A stretch of DNA of 64,000 nucleotides from Myroides odoratimimus (GCF_030326305.1 NZ_JACAKB010000002.1:291348-355347); one strand, 5' to 3'; numbered from the stretch's first letter, positions 33,613 through 42,745 are shown. Program-made: numbers and translations. The notes: a model not told the origin generated them from the sequence alone.

Positions 33613-34932
33613 TTAAAATAATCTACTGTGTAATGATCTCAATGCTTCTAACTTCTGGCTAGCTGGAACTAAAATAGAAATATTATGCTCACTTCCTCCA
33701 TACGATATCATACGGATAGGCAAGTGCTTCACTGCTTCAGAGACGATAGTAGCATGTCCTAATTTATTATTTCTAAAATCTCCTACGATACAGATGATAG
33801 CCTGATCTGTATCTACTTCTACATGACCGAAGAAGTTTAGCTCTTCTATGATCTCTTTTAGATACTGCGTATTATCTATAGTTAATGATACAGCTACCTC
33901 AGACGTAGTGATCATATCTATCGGTGTTTTATACCTTTCGAATACTTCGAATACTCGTCTTAAAAACCCGTATGCTAATAACATACGTGAAGAATGAATA
34001 CGTATAGCTGTAATACCATCCTTAGCTGCTATTGCTACAATCTGATCATCGTTCTGACAGTTATCTGAGATTAAAGTACCTGGCGCACTTAACTCCATCG
34101 TATCTAATAATCGTACAGGTACATTAAATCTCTTCGCAGGGAATACACTCTGTGGGTGTAAAATCTTTGCTCCAAAATAAGCCAACTCTGCCGCCTCATC
34201 AAAGCTCAGATTAGCAATAGGCTTTGTATTCGGCACATAACGAGGATCATTGTTATGGAATCCATCTATATCTGTCCAGATCTGTATCTCTTCTGCCTGT
34301 AATACTGCTCCTATTAGAGAAGCGGTATAGTCAGACCCTCCTCTTCTAAGGTTGTCGATCTCTCCAAAAGCATTTCTACAGATATACCCTTGAGTAATAA
34401 ATAAAGTCTCCTCAGGATATTGTGCTAATAGAGTACTTGCTTGAGTGCGGATATAGTCAAGATTAGGTTCTTGTTCTTCATCGATACGCATAAAATCAAG
34501 TGCAGGAAGTAACACAGAGCTTACCCCAATCTCTTTTAAGTAAAAGTGAAATAGCGTAGTAGATAGTAACTCTCCTTGTGCTAATGCTATTCTTTCTTCT
34601 ATCGCAGTAAATAGATCATTGCTAAAAGACTCTAACAAATTAAAGTGGTGATCTATCACTTCTGTTGCCATCCGCAGACCCTCCTCTGTTTTAAATAATT
34701 GCTTTATGAAAGTTTTATAAGTAGCATATAGGTTATCGATTTGTTTCTTTGCATCCTCCTTTTTACCATTAGTATACGCTTCTGCTATTCCTACTAAGGC
34801 ATTAGTAGTACCTGACACAGCAGATAAGACTACTAAATGGCGATCGCTTTGCTGCGAGTGAATAATCGGCAACAGCTGTTGCATCCTTTCTGGGCTTCCT
34901 ACTGAAGTACCTCCAAATTTTAAAACTTTCAT
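33613..34932 (-). CDS. Aspartate kinase
   Basis: Aspartokinase makes aspartyl phosphate, the entry step to lysine, threonine, methionine and diaminopimelate. The 439-residue monofunctional protein begins KVLKFGGTSVGSPERM (kinase signature), has RGGSDYTASLIGA near residue 203 and FGAKILHPQS near 255, and ends in ACT domains for feedback control (about 295-439). It is coupled to lysA. A leader ORF and terminator lie upstream, suggesting transcription attenuation by lysine supply. Confidence 0.93.
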   Translation of the reverse strand: MKVLKFGGTSVGSPERMQQLLPIIHSQQSDRHLVVLSAVSGTTNALVGIAEAYTNGKKEDAKKQIDNLYATYKTFIKQLFKTEEGLRMATEVIDHHFNLLESFSNDLFTAIEERIALAQGELLSTTLFHFYLKEIGVSSVLLPALDFMRIDEEQEPNLDYIRTQASTLLAQYPEETLFITQGYICRNAFGEIDNLRRGGSDYTASLIGAVLQAEEIQIWTDIDGFHNNDPRYVPNTKPIANLSFDEAAELAYFGAKILHPQSVFPAKRFNVPVRLLDTMELSAPGTLISDNCQNDDQIVAIAAKDGITAIRIHSSRMLLAYGFLRRVFEVFERYKTPIDMITTSEVAVSLTIDNTQYLKEIIEELNFFGHVEVDTDQAIICIVGDFRNNKLGHATIVSEAVKHLPIRMISYGGSEHNISILVPASQKLEALRSLHSRLF

Positions 34933-35015
34933 ATAAAATTAATTTGTTATTAAATGTATTCTCTTTACTCAGATCAAAAACTATACTATTCTGTAATACC
35001 CTCTGACCATAAACC

Positions 35016-35050
35016 AAAAAAAGGGGCTTGTCGTGATGACAAGCCCCTTT
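35016..35050 (-). terminator. Candidate attenuator terminator of aspartokinase-lysA
   Basis: GGGGCTTGTC and GACAAGCCCC form a perfect 10-bp GC-rich stem with a 5-nt loop and a run of seven T on the minus strand. It lies between the leader ORF and the aspartokinase start, so it would stop the transcript before the structural genes. Confidence 0.75.
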
Positions 35051-35085
35051 AGTATATCTTTAGTTCATATCCATAGGAAAGCTGC

Positions 35086-35151
35086 TCACGACGTCGGACG
35101 TAAGTACTGTTTCTTTCCCTTCTTTATAATTGATATAAACATTTTCTTCAT
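35086..35151 (-). CDS. Candidate lysine leader peptide
   Basis: An ATG on the minus strand at 35151, about 10 nt after a TATATTTG element, opens a 21-residue frame with six Lys, as pairs at residues 2-3, 10-11 and 13-14 (SIIKKGKKQ). Its stop codon overlaps GTCGTGA, which can pair with the loop and 3' arm of the downstream terminator. This is the geometry of a ribosome-stalling attenuator. A second frame through the same stretch also looks protein-like (INYKEGKETVLTS) but its only start is a TTG inside the promoter. Confidence 0.5.
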   Translation of the reverse strand: MKKMFISIIKKGKKQYLRPTS

Positions 35152-35161
35152 TGATTTGGGA

Positions 35162-35169
35162 CAAATATA
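35162..35169 (-). promoter_or_regulatory. Promoter -7 element for the aspartokinase-lysA leader
   Basis: The minus strand reads TATATTTG, matching TAnnTTTG. The expected start of transcription is only a few nt from the leader ATG. Confidence 0.5.
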
Positions 35170-35278
35170 AACACTTTATTTAATAACCAATACTTTAAAA
35201 CAACTTTTTTAAATAAACTGTAAAGCTTAATCACCTCTATTTTAAAAGTATTCATAATTACAACTCTAATTCTATTGC

Positions 35279-35947
35279 TTATTCCCAAAAATGTAAATCG
35301 TCAAAATCTTTTATTTCAGATAATCGAAGAAGCTTAGGAAAGTCAATAGATGACCACTTACTCACAAACTTCACTTCTAATTCATCACCTTTGTCAGCAT
35401 TCATATTCTCTCGATCTAATCTTTTTTTCGTAGAAAAATTAATACTGGTATCATATAATACTATTGGCCCTCTATGAGAGCTACTATCATATCCTATTAA
35501 TTCCATATCTCCATTCTGATACCTCAATGTATACTTCCAGTATCCATATCGCCCATGAGAATAGTGTATATATAGCTTGCTGTTATTTATTGTAAAATAC
35601 AAATCAGGTGGCATATATACTCCGCCATCTTCATTCTCTGATGAAAAACATGAATAATTTTTTGAAACTACTTTATACTGTCCTGCTACATTAAACAGAA
35701 TAATTATTCCTCTTCTATTCTTATCTACTATCTCATTTCCCCATTGATCAGGTAGTTGCATTTCCTCATCTGTCCCTTTTATCAGCAAGACGATATCCTC
35801 TACTCCATCTTTGTTCAAGTCCCCCTTTATTACTTCCTGTAGTGAATACTCCATAGGAACATACTTTTTAAAGGCGTTACTCTCCTTAGTCTGTGCTGAC
35901 ACTATCATTGTGAACAACATCACTAATAAGGTTAATGTTTTTTTCAT
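35279..35947 (-). CDS. Secreted protein of unknown function with a DxNxDG loop
   Basis: The 222-residue protein has a signal peptide (cleavage after MIVSAQ) and a calcium-loop-like GDLNKDGVEDIVLL motif near residues 41-54, as in FG-GAP/VCBS-type domains. The rest is beta-rich with many Tyr residues (YIHYSHGRYGYWKYTLRYQ). No named family was recognised. It is probably periplasmic or surface bound and is encoded alone. Confidence 0.65.
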   Translation of the reverse strand: MKKTLTLLVMLFTMIVSAQTKESNAFKKYVPMEYSLQEVIKGDLNKDGVEDIVLLIKGTDEEMQLPDQWGNEIVDKNRRGIIILFNVAGQYKVVSKNYSCFSSENEDGGVYMPPDLYFTINNSKLYIHYSHGRYGYWKYTLRYQNGDMELIGYDSSSHRGPIVLYDTSINFSTKKRLDRENMNADKGDELEVKFVSKWSSIDFPKLLRLSEIKDFDDLHFWE

Positions 35948-36013
35948 ATATACTTTATTATAATGCTAATTTACGTCTAATTAAATTCTTAATACCTGTA
36001 TTATAACACCTCA

Positions 36014-36056
36014 TCAAAAAAAAAGAGACAATACAATAATATCGTATCATCTCTTC
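36014..36056 (-). terminator. Terminator of the lipoprotein at 36.1 kb
   Basis: AAGAGA and TCTCTT with inner ATAC and GTAT form an imperfect hairpin, followed by a T run on the minus strand. Confidence 0.55.
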
Positions 36057-36080
36057 TTGTTCAATTTATGGAAAACTATT

Positions 36081-36542
36081 TTATTTCTTCACTAATATAT
36101 AATCTCCAGACTCATGCTCATTCACCACATCTCCTTCACTATCTAGAAAATATAATTTGCCCTCTTTTACTAAGAAAGCATGTGCAGCACTATATTCATC
36201 TTCTCTCAGATATATCCTATCTCCTTCTAGCTCCCACTCTCCTTCTTCATGATGTGTACCTGTGGAGCTAATGACTCTATACACATACTTATTATCTTCT
36301 TTGATCTGAGCAGATACTTGGAGTACCTCCATATCTTCTCCTTCTTCTGTCCAAGGATACTTTCCGTCATAAGTACCATATATGACCTCCTCCTTTACTA
36401 CATCTTCAGCAGGGAGTATAACACCTTGTTCTGATGGAGTAGACACTTCTATAGTCTGCTTTACTTCTTTACTCTCCTTACACTGTGAGAAAAACACACC
36501 TAATAAGGAGAACAACATTACCGCAACACTTCTTTTCATCAT
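36081..36542 (-). CDS. NlpE-like lipoprotein
   Basis: The 153-residue protein has a lipoprotein signal with the lipobox FFSQC near residue 21. The mature part contains YGTYDGKYPWTEEGEDMEVL, which fits the NlpE N-terminal pattern (a GxYxGxxP start followed by an eight-strand barrel), and ends DYILVKK. In E. coli NlpE senses surface contact and lipoprotein stress for Cpx; here the role is unknown. The start could be residue 1 or 2 (both Met). Confidence 0.55.
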   Translation of the reverse strand: MMKRSVAVMLFSLLGVFFSQCKESKEVKQTIEVSTPSEQGVILPAEDVVKEEVIYGTYDGKYPWTEEGEDMEVLQVSAQIKEDNKYVYRVISSTGTHHEEGEWELEGDRIYLREDEYSAAHAFLVKEGKLYFLDSEGDVVNEHESGDYILVKK

Positions 36543-36589
36543 TCTATTTTTTAAGACAACAAAGATGAAGCATTTCTATCAAAAATTGA

Positions 36590-37417
36590 TTATTCTAGGC
36601 TCGCTTTTTCAGCTCTACGGTCAGCTTCAGAAGCAGACTCTGCTTTACCGAACTTCCAGTAAGAATAAGCGTACAACTCATCCTTAGTCCAGTTTAATTC
36701 TTTTCGAAGATAGTTTCTCAATTCTTTTACTGTATCAAACTCAGCTGCTACATATCCAAACTTAGATATCTCATCACTGTGCTCTGCTATGATTTCTTTT
36801 GCTCTCTTCGCTAGTTCAGAGTTTTGCCCAGAAGTAGGATTGATCAGCCATTCTATTTTAGACTCTGCATGAGTAGGTAATTCCTGTATATCCTCTACAC
36901 TTTCTACCTCTATCACAGCATTCACTCTAGCATCTACAGGTAGAGACTCTAATATAGCTCCTAGTACTGGTATAGCTGTACCATCTCCTACTAGGATATA
37001 CCATGCAGCCTCAGGATATAGCTCACTAGGATCACATCCCATAGCTACACCTAGCGGATCACCGATCTCAGCATTAATAGCCCAGTTAGAAGCTGGCCCT
37101 TCATCACCATGTGCTACGAAATCTATGTATAACTCATTCTTCTCTAGATCTATTCCTCTATGTGTATAAGTACGTACATAAGGCTTAATCGCCTCGTCTT
37201 GAGGTTTCCATGCCCCTTTCTCGTAGTCAAACTCTGGTAGGTGTACCTCAGCACATCCTTCTGGAGCGATAAATATTTTATTATTTACTCCTATCGTTGT
37301 ATCCTTAAAATCAGCCACATCATTCCCGCTTAATGTAATACGTATATAATGTGGCGTGATATACTCTCTATTCTTTAATGTAAATACTTTGCGCTGTATG
37401 TTACCTTTCTTTGCCAT
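36590..37417 (-). CDS. Siderophore-interacting protein (FAD-dependent ferric siderophore reductase)
   Basis: This 275-residue cytosolic flavoprotein has an N-terminal FAD-binding domain with RTYTHRGID near residue 91 and a C-terminal NAD(P)-binding domain with AWYILVGDGTAIPVLGAIL near 140 and YAYSYWKFGKAE near the end. The ViuB/SIP family reduces ferric siderophores to release iron. A promoter element and an imperfect Fur-like dyad lie upstream (37458-37491), supporting iron regulation. Confidence 0.9.
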   Translation of the reverse strand: MAKKGNIQRKVFTLKNREYITPHYIRITLSGNDVADFKDTTIGVNNKIFIAPEGCAEVHLPEFDYEKGAWKPQDEAIKPYVRTYTHRGIDLEKNELYIDFVAHGDEGPASNWAINAEIGDPLGVAMGCDPSELYPEAAWYILVGDGTAIPVLGAILESLPVDARVNAVIEVESVEDIQELPTHAESKIEWLINPTSGQNSELAKRAKEIIAEHSDEISKFGYVAAEFDTVKELRNYLRKELNWTKDELYAYSYWKFGKAESASEADRRAEKASLE

Positions 37418-37457
37418 ATTGTTGTTTTATTCTTTGGTTCTATTTCTATAAATCACA

Positions 37458-37491
37458 CAAATATAACTTTTTTATTTAGATTCAATATAAA
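37458..37491 (-). promoter_or_regulatory. Promoter with Fur-like dyad for the siderophore-interacting protein
   Basis: On the minus strand TATATTTG (37458-37465) is the -7 element; 9 nt upstream lies the dyad TTTATATT-G-AATCTAAA (37475-37491), an 8-1-8 imperfect palindrome that covers the -33 region. The Fur assignment is an inference from the gene's role. Confidence 0.45.
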
Positions 37492-38030
37492 CAGCTGATT
37501 AAATCAGTATTTTATCCAATACGCCCCTCTTATTGTCCAATTAATTCTCATACCTAAGTACAGCTAGTATTATCATACTATTGCAGACGTCAGTATATAG
37601 GCTGATTCTGGTTATAATCTATTCTTCCTTTTAGCTATCATTACACTCTACAGCATGGCTATACTACCTTATAATTAGTATTATTTCCTATATACTAGCT
37701 CATATGTTGTACTTAAAGGAGAATACATGGATAATAAAAGATGTATCCTTCGACAAACAATACCTCAACTCCACTAAACTCGACTTACTCTCCATGTATT
37801 GTCGAACAACTTAAACACCATTCTATATTTTACAGGGGTTGAGCAACATACTTTCAATACACTAACAAAACACAAAATCAAAACAAACCATTATAGTTCA
37901 ATACATTAACAAATAATCTGTTTAAAAAAAGTATATCATTTATTTTGAAAAACGACCATATTGACCGCTAAAAACTACTTTTTAGAAAAAAAAGAGGATA
38001 TACATTCTATAAAAGGAAGATTTGAAAACT

Positions 38031-38071
38031 AAAAAAAGGACGTGAAAACAAAAAAACAACAGTCCTTTTTT
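38031..38071 (+). terminator. Terminator-like hairpin in the region upstream of udk
   Basis: AAAAAAGGAC and GTCCTTTTTT form a 10-bp stem with a 20-nt A-rich loop, ending in six T. No gene ends nearby on the plus strand, so it may close a small RNA. Confidence 0.35.
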
Positions 38072-38191
38072 AAAATACAACTCCAAATAAGAAGTCTGAA
38101 TCAGCATATAGAAGCTTATTAAACTTTTGATAATAAAAGCCAAAAAACAGTGAATCGATAAAAAATGTTTCTATGCAAGATTATTAATTTA

Positions 38192-38199
38192 TACTTTTG
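38192..38199 (+). promoter_or_regulatory. Promoter -7 element for the udk operon
   Basis: TACTTTTG matches TAnnTTTG exactly, 18 nt before the ATG at 38218. It overlaps an upstream in-frame ATG at 38197, which therefore cannot be the start. Confidence 0.6.
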
Positions 38200-38217
38200 C
38201 TAAAAATATATTATAAC

Positions 38218-38826
38218 ATGCTTATTATAGGAATTGCAGGAGGTACTGGAAGTGGTAAAACTACAGTAGTTCAACAAATTATAAATGAACTACCCGAAAC
38301 TGAAGTAGGAGTTATATCACAGGATTCATACTACAAGGCGACTGATAATCTTTCGTTAGAAGAAAGAACGTTAATTAACTTTGACCACCCTCGTTCAATT
38401 GACTTTGAATTATTGGTAAAACACCTAAAAGAATTAAAAGAAGGAAACAGTATTAACCAACCTGTGTATTCATTCGTAAAACACAATCGTACTGATGACT
38501 ATATCTTAACTCACCCTCGTAAAGTAATGATCGTAGAAGGTATTCTTATTCTATGTCATCCAGAGCTACGCGATATGTGTGACATTAAGATATTCGTTCA
38601 CGCAGATTCTGATGAGCGTCTGATTAGAAGATTAAAGAGAGATATAGCGGACAGAGGTAGAGATATGATGGAAGTAGTAAATAGATATCAGACAACTTTA
38701 AAGCCGATGCACGACCAGTTTATCGAGCCTTCTAAGGCATTCGCAGACATCATTATCCCTAATGACACCTATAATACTGTTGCTATCGATATTGTTCGTA
38801 CAGTTATTAATGAAAAAATCGGTTAA
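38218..38826 (+). CDS. udk: Uridine kinase
   Basis: Udk phosphorylates uridine and cytidine in pyrimidine salvage. The 202-residue protein starts MLIIGIAGGTGSGKTT with the P-loop at residues 8-16, has SQDSYYK near 36, the NFDHPRSIDF motif near 55 and a C-terminal RRLKRDIADRGRD lid near 137. The ATG at 38218 is chosen because the family begins there and the promoter overlaps the earlier ATG. It is the first gene of udk-ftsB-mutA-mutB. Confidence 0.93.
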   Translation: MLIIGIAGGTGSGKTTVVQQIINELPETEVGVISQDSYYKATDNLSLEERTLINFDHPRSIDFELLVKHLKELKEGNSINQPVYSFVKHNRTDDYILTHPRKVMIVEGILILCHPELRDMCDIKIFVHADSDERLIRRLKRDIADRGRDMMEVVNRYQTTLKPMHDQFIEPSKAFADIIIPNDTYNTVAIDIVRTVINEKIG

Positions 38827-38843
38827 TTTACTATCTTTAGGCT

Positions 38844-39167
38844 ATGAAAATAGTTGATACCTTAAAAAATTATAAATATGTAAGCCTACTAAAAAATCCT
38901 TTTTTTTTAGTAGGTCTTTTATTTGTAATTTGGATAATATTTTTTGACAGTTCTTCTTTATTAGAACAGCGGGTTATAGATCAAGAGATTAACAAGCTGG
39001 AGGACAATAAGAAGTACTTCGAAAACGAAATAGCAAAAGATAGACAGGCTATCAAAGGTCTAAAAAGTGGAGACGCTACAGAAAAATATGCTCGTGAAAA
39101 TTATTATATGAAGCGGGAGAATGAAGATGTCTTTATTATAGAGTTTGACACACTGTCTGCACAATAA
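38844..39167 (+). CDS. FtsB/DivIC family cell division protein
   Basis: The 107-residue protein has one membrane segment (residues about 18-36), a coiled-coil (LEQRVIDQEINKLEDNKKYFENEI, followed by KDRQAIKGL) and the typical end YARENYYMKRENEDVFIIEF. FtsB/DivIC proteins link FtsL and FtsQ at the division site. It lies 17 nt after udk and 22 nt before mutA. Confidence 0.88.
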   Translation: MKIVDTLKNYKYVSLLKNPFFLVGLLFVIWIIFFDSSSLLEQRVIDQEINKLEDNKKYFENEIAKDRQAIKGLKSGDATEKYARENYYMKRENEDVFIIEFDTLSAQ

Positions 39168-39189
39168 GTTTCACTACCAACCAAAAATT

Positions 39190-40560
39190 ATGACTAACCA
39201 ATTATTCGAAGAATTTGAAAAAGTTTCTTCTAAAGCGTGGAAAAACCAAATACAGTTTGAGTTAAAAGGCGCTGACTACAATGAAACACTTGTTTGGGAA
39301 AGTTTAGAGGGAATTAAGGTAAAGCCATTCTATCACAATGATGCTGATCACCGTCCGATTCCTGTACAGACTCGTACCTCTCATTTTAACATTGTACAGA
39401 GGGTATACGTTTTTGATATTGAGAGATCGATAGCAAAGACGCTTGATACACTTAATAGAGGAGCTGAAGTGATTTACTTCACGATAGACAATCCTTCTAT
39501 AGATGCTACAGAATTATTAACTGCACTACCAAAAACGCACCAATACTTCTTCGTATTTAACTTCCTAGATACTGCATATACTAGAAAGTTATCTACGTAT
39601 GCTACTAGCAATGGATATAAAATAACTATCTTATTAGACCCTATACACCAACTAACAACTGATGGTAACTGGTACACTAACCTGAACAGCGACCTAAGTA
39701 ATCTAAATGAATGTGTAGGTATAGCTAATAATGTAGCTATACATGTGGATGCTACTGTGTACCAAAATGCTGGTGCTAATATGACACAGCAGTTAGCATA
39801 CGCAATAGCACATCTAAATGAATACCTCAACAGAGTAGAACTAAAGAATACTCCTATTTATATAGAAACGGCTGTAGGAACTAACTATTTCTTCGAAATA
39901 GCAAAACTACGTGCACTTCGCTTACTAGCAGAACTAGTAACTAAAGAGTACAATATAGATACGAAGATACACATCATCGCTATCCCTACTAAACGAAACA
40001 AAACATTATATGACTATAATGTGAATATGCTACGTACTACTACGGAGAGTATGAGTGCTGTATTAGGAGGTGCCGACTTGGTTAGTAATTTAGCTTATGA
40101 TGCTATCTATCACAAAGAGAATGAATTCGGTGATCGTATATCTCGTAACCAACTCCTAATCTTAAAACAAGAAAGTTATTTCGATGCAGTGGACAATCCT
40201 GCTGAAGGGGCATACTATATCGAATCACTTACTGCTCAACTAGCTGATAAAGCATTAGAGCTGTTTAAATCAATAGAAAAAGCTGATGGATTAATCACTT
40301 CCTTAATAGAAGGAACAATCCAGAAAAAAATTAATGAAAGTGCTCAGAAAGAACAAGAGCTTTTCAACAATGGTAAAGAAGTCCTATTAGGTACTAATAA
40401 GTATCCTAATCCTCAAGATGTGATGAGTCACGAACTTGAGTTATTCCCTTTTGTTAAACAGAATCCTCGTAAGACGCTTATCGTTCCGATTATAGAGAAA
40501 CGACTGGCAGAAAGCTATGAACAAAATAGATTAGAGGAAGAAAAATCAACTAAACAATAA
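39190..40560 (+). CDS. mutA: Methylmalonyl-CoA mutase small (beta) subunit
   Basis: The 456-residue protein is homologous to the mutase TIM-barrel but has no C-terminal cobalamin-binding DxHxxG motif, as expected for the non-catalytic small subunit. Visible motifs are KAWKNQIQFELKGADYNETLVW at the start and NMLRTTTESMSAVLGGADLV near residue 278. A longer frame from 39145 would overlap ftsB; the ATG at 39190 is chosen. Only 3 nt separate it from mutB. Confidence 0.92.
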   Translation: MTNQLFEEFEKVSSKAWKNQIQFELKGADYNETLVWESLEGIKVKPFYHNDADHRPIPVQTRTSHFNIVQRVYVFDIERSIAKTLDTLNRGAEVIYFTIDNPSIDATELLTALPKTHQYFFVFNFLDTAYTRKLSTYATSNGYKITILLDPIHQLTTDGNWYTNLNSDLSNLNECVGIANNVAIHVDATVYQNAGANMTQQLAYAIAHLNEYLNRVELKNTPIYIETAVGTNYFFEIAKLRALRLLAELVTKEYNIDTKIHIIAIPTKRNKTLYDYNVNMLRTTTESMSAVLGGADLVSNLAYDAIYHKENEFGDRISRNQLLILKQESYFDAVDNPAEGAYYIESLTAQLADKALELFKSIEKADGLITSLIEGTIQKKINESAQKEQELFNNGKEVLLGTNKYPNPQDVMSHELELFPFVKQNPRKTLIVPIIEKRLAESYEQNRLEEEKSTKQ

Positions 40561-40563
40561 GGC

Positions 40564-42693
40564 ATGAAAAGAAAGGACTTACAACATTTGACTATAAATA
40601 CCTCAACAGTGAGAACTCAGTCAGAAGCATCTGACTTCACTACTGCTGAAGGTATCGATATAAATAAAGTCTACAGTGAAGCTGACTTAGATAAAGTAGA
40701 GCACATTGGCTTCGGAGCAGGGTTTGCGCCTAACTTACGTGGGCCTTATGCTACCATGTACGTACGCCGTCCATGGACTATACGTCAGTATGCGGGATTC
40801 TCTACTGCAGAAGAGAGTAATGCTTTCTACAGACGTAACTTGGCTGCTGGACAAAAAGGACTATCTGTAGCCTTCGACTTAGCTACACACCGTGGATATG
40901 ACTCGGATCACGAGCGCGTAGTAGGTGATGTAGGTAAAGCTGGTGTAGCGATAGATAGCGTAGAGGATATGAAGATCTTATTCGATCAGATACCACTAGG
41001 CGAAATGTCTGTATCTATGACGATGAATGGAGCTGTGCTTCCTGTTCTGGCTTTCTATATCGTAGCTGCTATGGAACAAGGAGTAGATAAAAAACTGTTA
41101 TCTGGTACGATACAGAATGATATTCTAAAAGAATTTATGGTGCGTAATACGTATATCTACCCACCTACTCCTTCTATGAAGATCATCGCTGATATCTTTG
41201 AATACACAAGTAATCATATGCCGAAGTTTAACTCTATCTCTATCTCTGGATATCACATGCAAGAGGCAGGTGCTACAGCAGATATTGAGTTAGCTTATAC
41301 CTTGGCAGATGGACTAGAATATATCCGTACTGGACTTAATGCTGGTATGAAGATAGATGACTTCGCACCTCGACTGTCATTCTTCTGGGCGATAGGAATG
41401 AACCACTTCATGGAAATCGCTAAGATGCGTGCAGGTCGTATGTTATGGGCAAAGTTATTAAAACAGTTTGAACCTAAATCTGATAAATCATTAGCTCTGC
41501 GTACACACTGTCAGACATCAGGATGGAGTCTTACAGAGCAAGACCCGTTTAACAACGTGGCTCGTACTGCTGTAGAAGCGGCTGCGGCTGCATTTGGAGG
41601 GACACAGTCTCTACATACGAATGCTCTAGATGAGGCTATCGCCTTACCGACTGACTTCTCTGCGCGTATTGCTCGTAATACACAGATATTCTTACAAGAA
41701 GAGACTAAAATATGTAAAACAGTAGATCCTTGGGCAGGTAGCTACTATGTAGAGAGTCTTACACAAGAGATCGCTGAGAAAGCGTGGGCGCTGATAGAAG
41801 AAGTGGAAGAATTAGGTGGGATGACTAAAGCTATCGAAGCAGGTATTCCTAAACTGCGTATAGAAGAAGCAGCTGCTCGTAAACAGGCTCGTATTGACAG
41901 TGGACAAGATGTTATCGTAGGAGTAAATAAGTATCGTCTTGAAAAAGAAGATCCATTACATATCTTAGAGGTAGATAATCAGACTGTGCGCAAAGCTCAG
42001 ATAGATCGTCTAAACCATATTAAAGCTACTCGTGATAATGCTAAGGTAGCTGAAGCACTAGCTGCATTAACACAATCAGCTAAGACTGGAGAAGGTAACC
42101 TACTAGCTCTAGCAGTAGAAGCTGCTACACATAGAGCTACACTAGGAGAGATAAGTGACGCGTTAGAAAGCGTATTCGGAAGATTTAAAGCACAAATCCA
42201 ATCTGTAAGTGGTGTGTATAGCAAAGAGATAAAAGATGATAAGAGCTTCAAGAAAGCTCGTGAACTAGCTGATAAATTCGCTGAAGTAGAAGGTCGTCGT
42301 CCTCGTATTATGATTGCGAAGATGGGACAGGATGGTCATGATCGTGGCGCAAAAGTAGTGGCTACGGGTTATGCTGATGTAGGATTTGATGTGGATATAG
42401 GTCCATTGTTCCAAACACCTGCAGAAGCTGCTAAACAAGCTGTAGAAAATGATGTACACGCATTAGGAGTTTCTTCTCTAGCGGCAGGTCATAAAACATT
42501 AGTTCCTCAAGTAATAGAGGAGTTAAAGAAATACGGTAGAGATGATATTATGGTTATCGTAGGTGGAGTTATTCCAGCTCAAGATTACCAATTCTTATTC
42601 GATGCTGGTGCAGTAGCTGTATTTGGTCCTGGTACTAAAATCAGTGATGCTGCAATAACAATGTTAGAAATATTATTAGGTGACGAAGCTTAA
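40564..42693 (+). CDS. mutB: Methylmalonyl-CoA mutase large (alpha) subunit
   Basis: MutB interconverts succinyl-CoA and methylmalonyl-CoA with adenosylcobalamin. The 709-residue protein has the substrate-binding [21 protein letters not shown] region near residue 60, [16 protein letters not shown] near 318 and the C-terminal cobalamin domain with [12 protein letters not shown] near 588, where His ligates cobalt, plus [13 protein letters not shown]. It forms a heterodimer with MutA. The cofactor is made by the adenosyltransferase at 0.4-1 kb in this window. Confidence 0.96.
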   Translation: MKRKDLQHLTINTSTVRTQSEASDFTTAEGIDINKVYSEADLDKVEHIGFGAGFAPNLRGPYATMYVRRPWTIRQYAGFSTAEESNAFYRRNLAAGQKGLSVAFDLATHRGYDSDHERVVGDVGKAGVAIDSVEDMKILFDQIPLGEMSVSMTMNGAVLPVLAFYIVAAMEQGVDKKLLSGTIQNDILKEFMVRNTYIYPPTPSMKIIADIFEYTSNHMPKFNSISISGYHMQEAGATADIELAYTLADGLEYIRTGLNAGMKIDDFAPRLSFFWAIGMNHFMEIAKMRAGRMLWAKLLKQFEPKSDKSLALRTHCQTSGWSLTEQDPFNNVARTAVEAAAAAFGGTQSLHTNALDEAIALPTDFSARIARNTQIFLQEETKICKTVDPWAGSYYVESLTQEIAEKAWALIEEVEELGGMTKAIEAGIPKLRIEEAAARKQARIDSGQDVIVGVNKYRLEKEDPLHILEVDNQTVRKAQIDRLNHIKATRDNAKVAEALAALTQSAKTGEGNLLALAVEAATHRATLGEISDALESVFGRFKAQIQSVSGVYSKEIKDDKSFKKARELADKFAEVEGRRPRIMIAKMGQDGHDRGAKVVATGYADVGFDVDIGPLFQTPAEAAKQAVENDVHALGVSSLAAGHKTLVPQVIEELKKYGRDDIMVIVGGVIPAQDYQFLFDAGAVAVFGPGTKISDAAITMLEILLGDEA

Positions 42694-42714
42694 TCGTCAC
42701 AAGATTATAAAAAC

Positions 42715-42745
42715 AAAAGCTCTTCAGTCATTCTGAAGAGCTTTT
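42715..42745. terminator. Bidirectional terminator after mutB
   Basis: AAAAGCTCTTCAG and CTGAAGAGCTTTT form a 13-bp stem around TCATT, usable from both sides. Confidence 0.85.

Larger units (their letters stand above)
34933..35278. other. Leader region upstream of aspartokinase-lysA
   Basis: On the minus strand this 346-bp gap holds a promoter element (35162-35169), a short Lys-rich ORF (35086-35151), a complementary segment (35086-35092) and a terminator (35016-35050), then an 83-nt stretch to the aspartokinase start. No other gene was seen. Confidence 0.6.
37418..38217. other. 800-bp intergenic region with inverted repeats and a terminator-like hairpin
   Basis: No protein gene was seen. 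Contents: the operator and promoter of the siderophore-interacting gene at the left end; two inverted-repeat pairs that cross each other (AATACATGG 37722-37730 with CCATGTATT 37792-37800; TTCGACAA 37749-37756 with TTGTCGAA 37799-37806); a terminator-like hairpin at 38031-38071; and the udk promoter at 38192-38199. Confidence 0.5.

Noticed and set aside
35060-35169. The alternative frame through the aspartokinase leader, with the INYKEGKETVLTS stretch
   Set aside because: It looks protein-like, but the only in-frame start is a TTG inside the promoter element. It is kept only as a competing reading of the leader, not listed as a gene.
37418-38191. Remains of an insertion sequence in the 800-bp gap
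   Set aside because: Short inverted repeats are present but there is no transposase fragment, no target duplication seen and no matching ends, so a mobile element is not claimed.
39145-39189. A longer MutA starting inside the ftsB gene
   Set aside because: The extra 15 residues overlap the ftsB 3' end and do not look like a mutase N-terminus.
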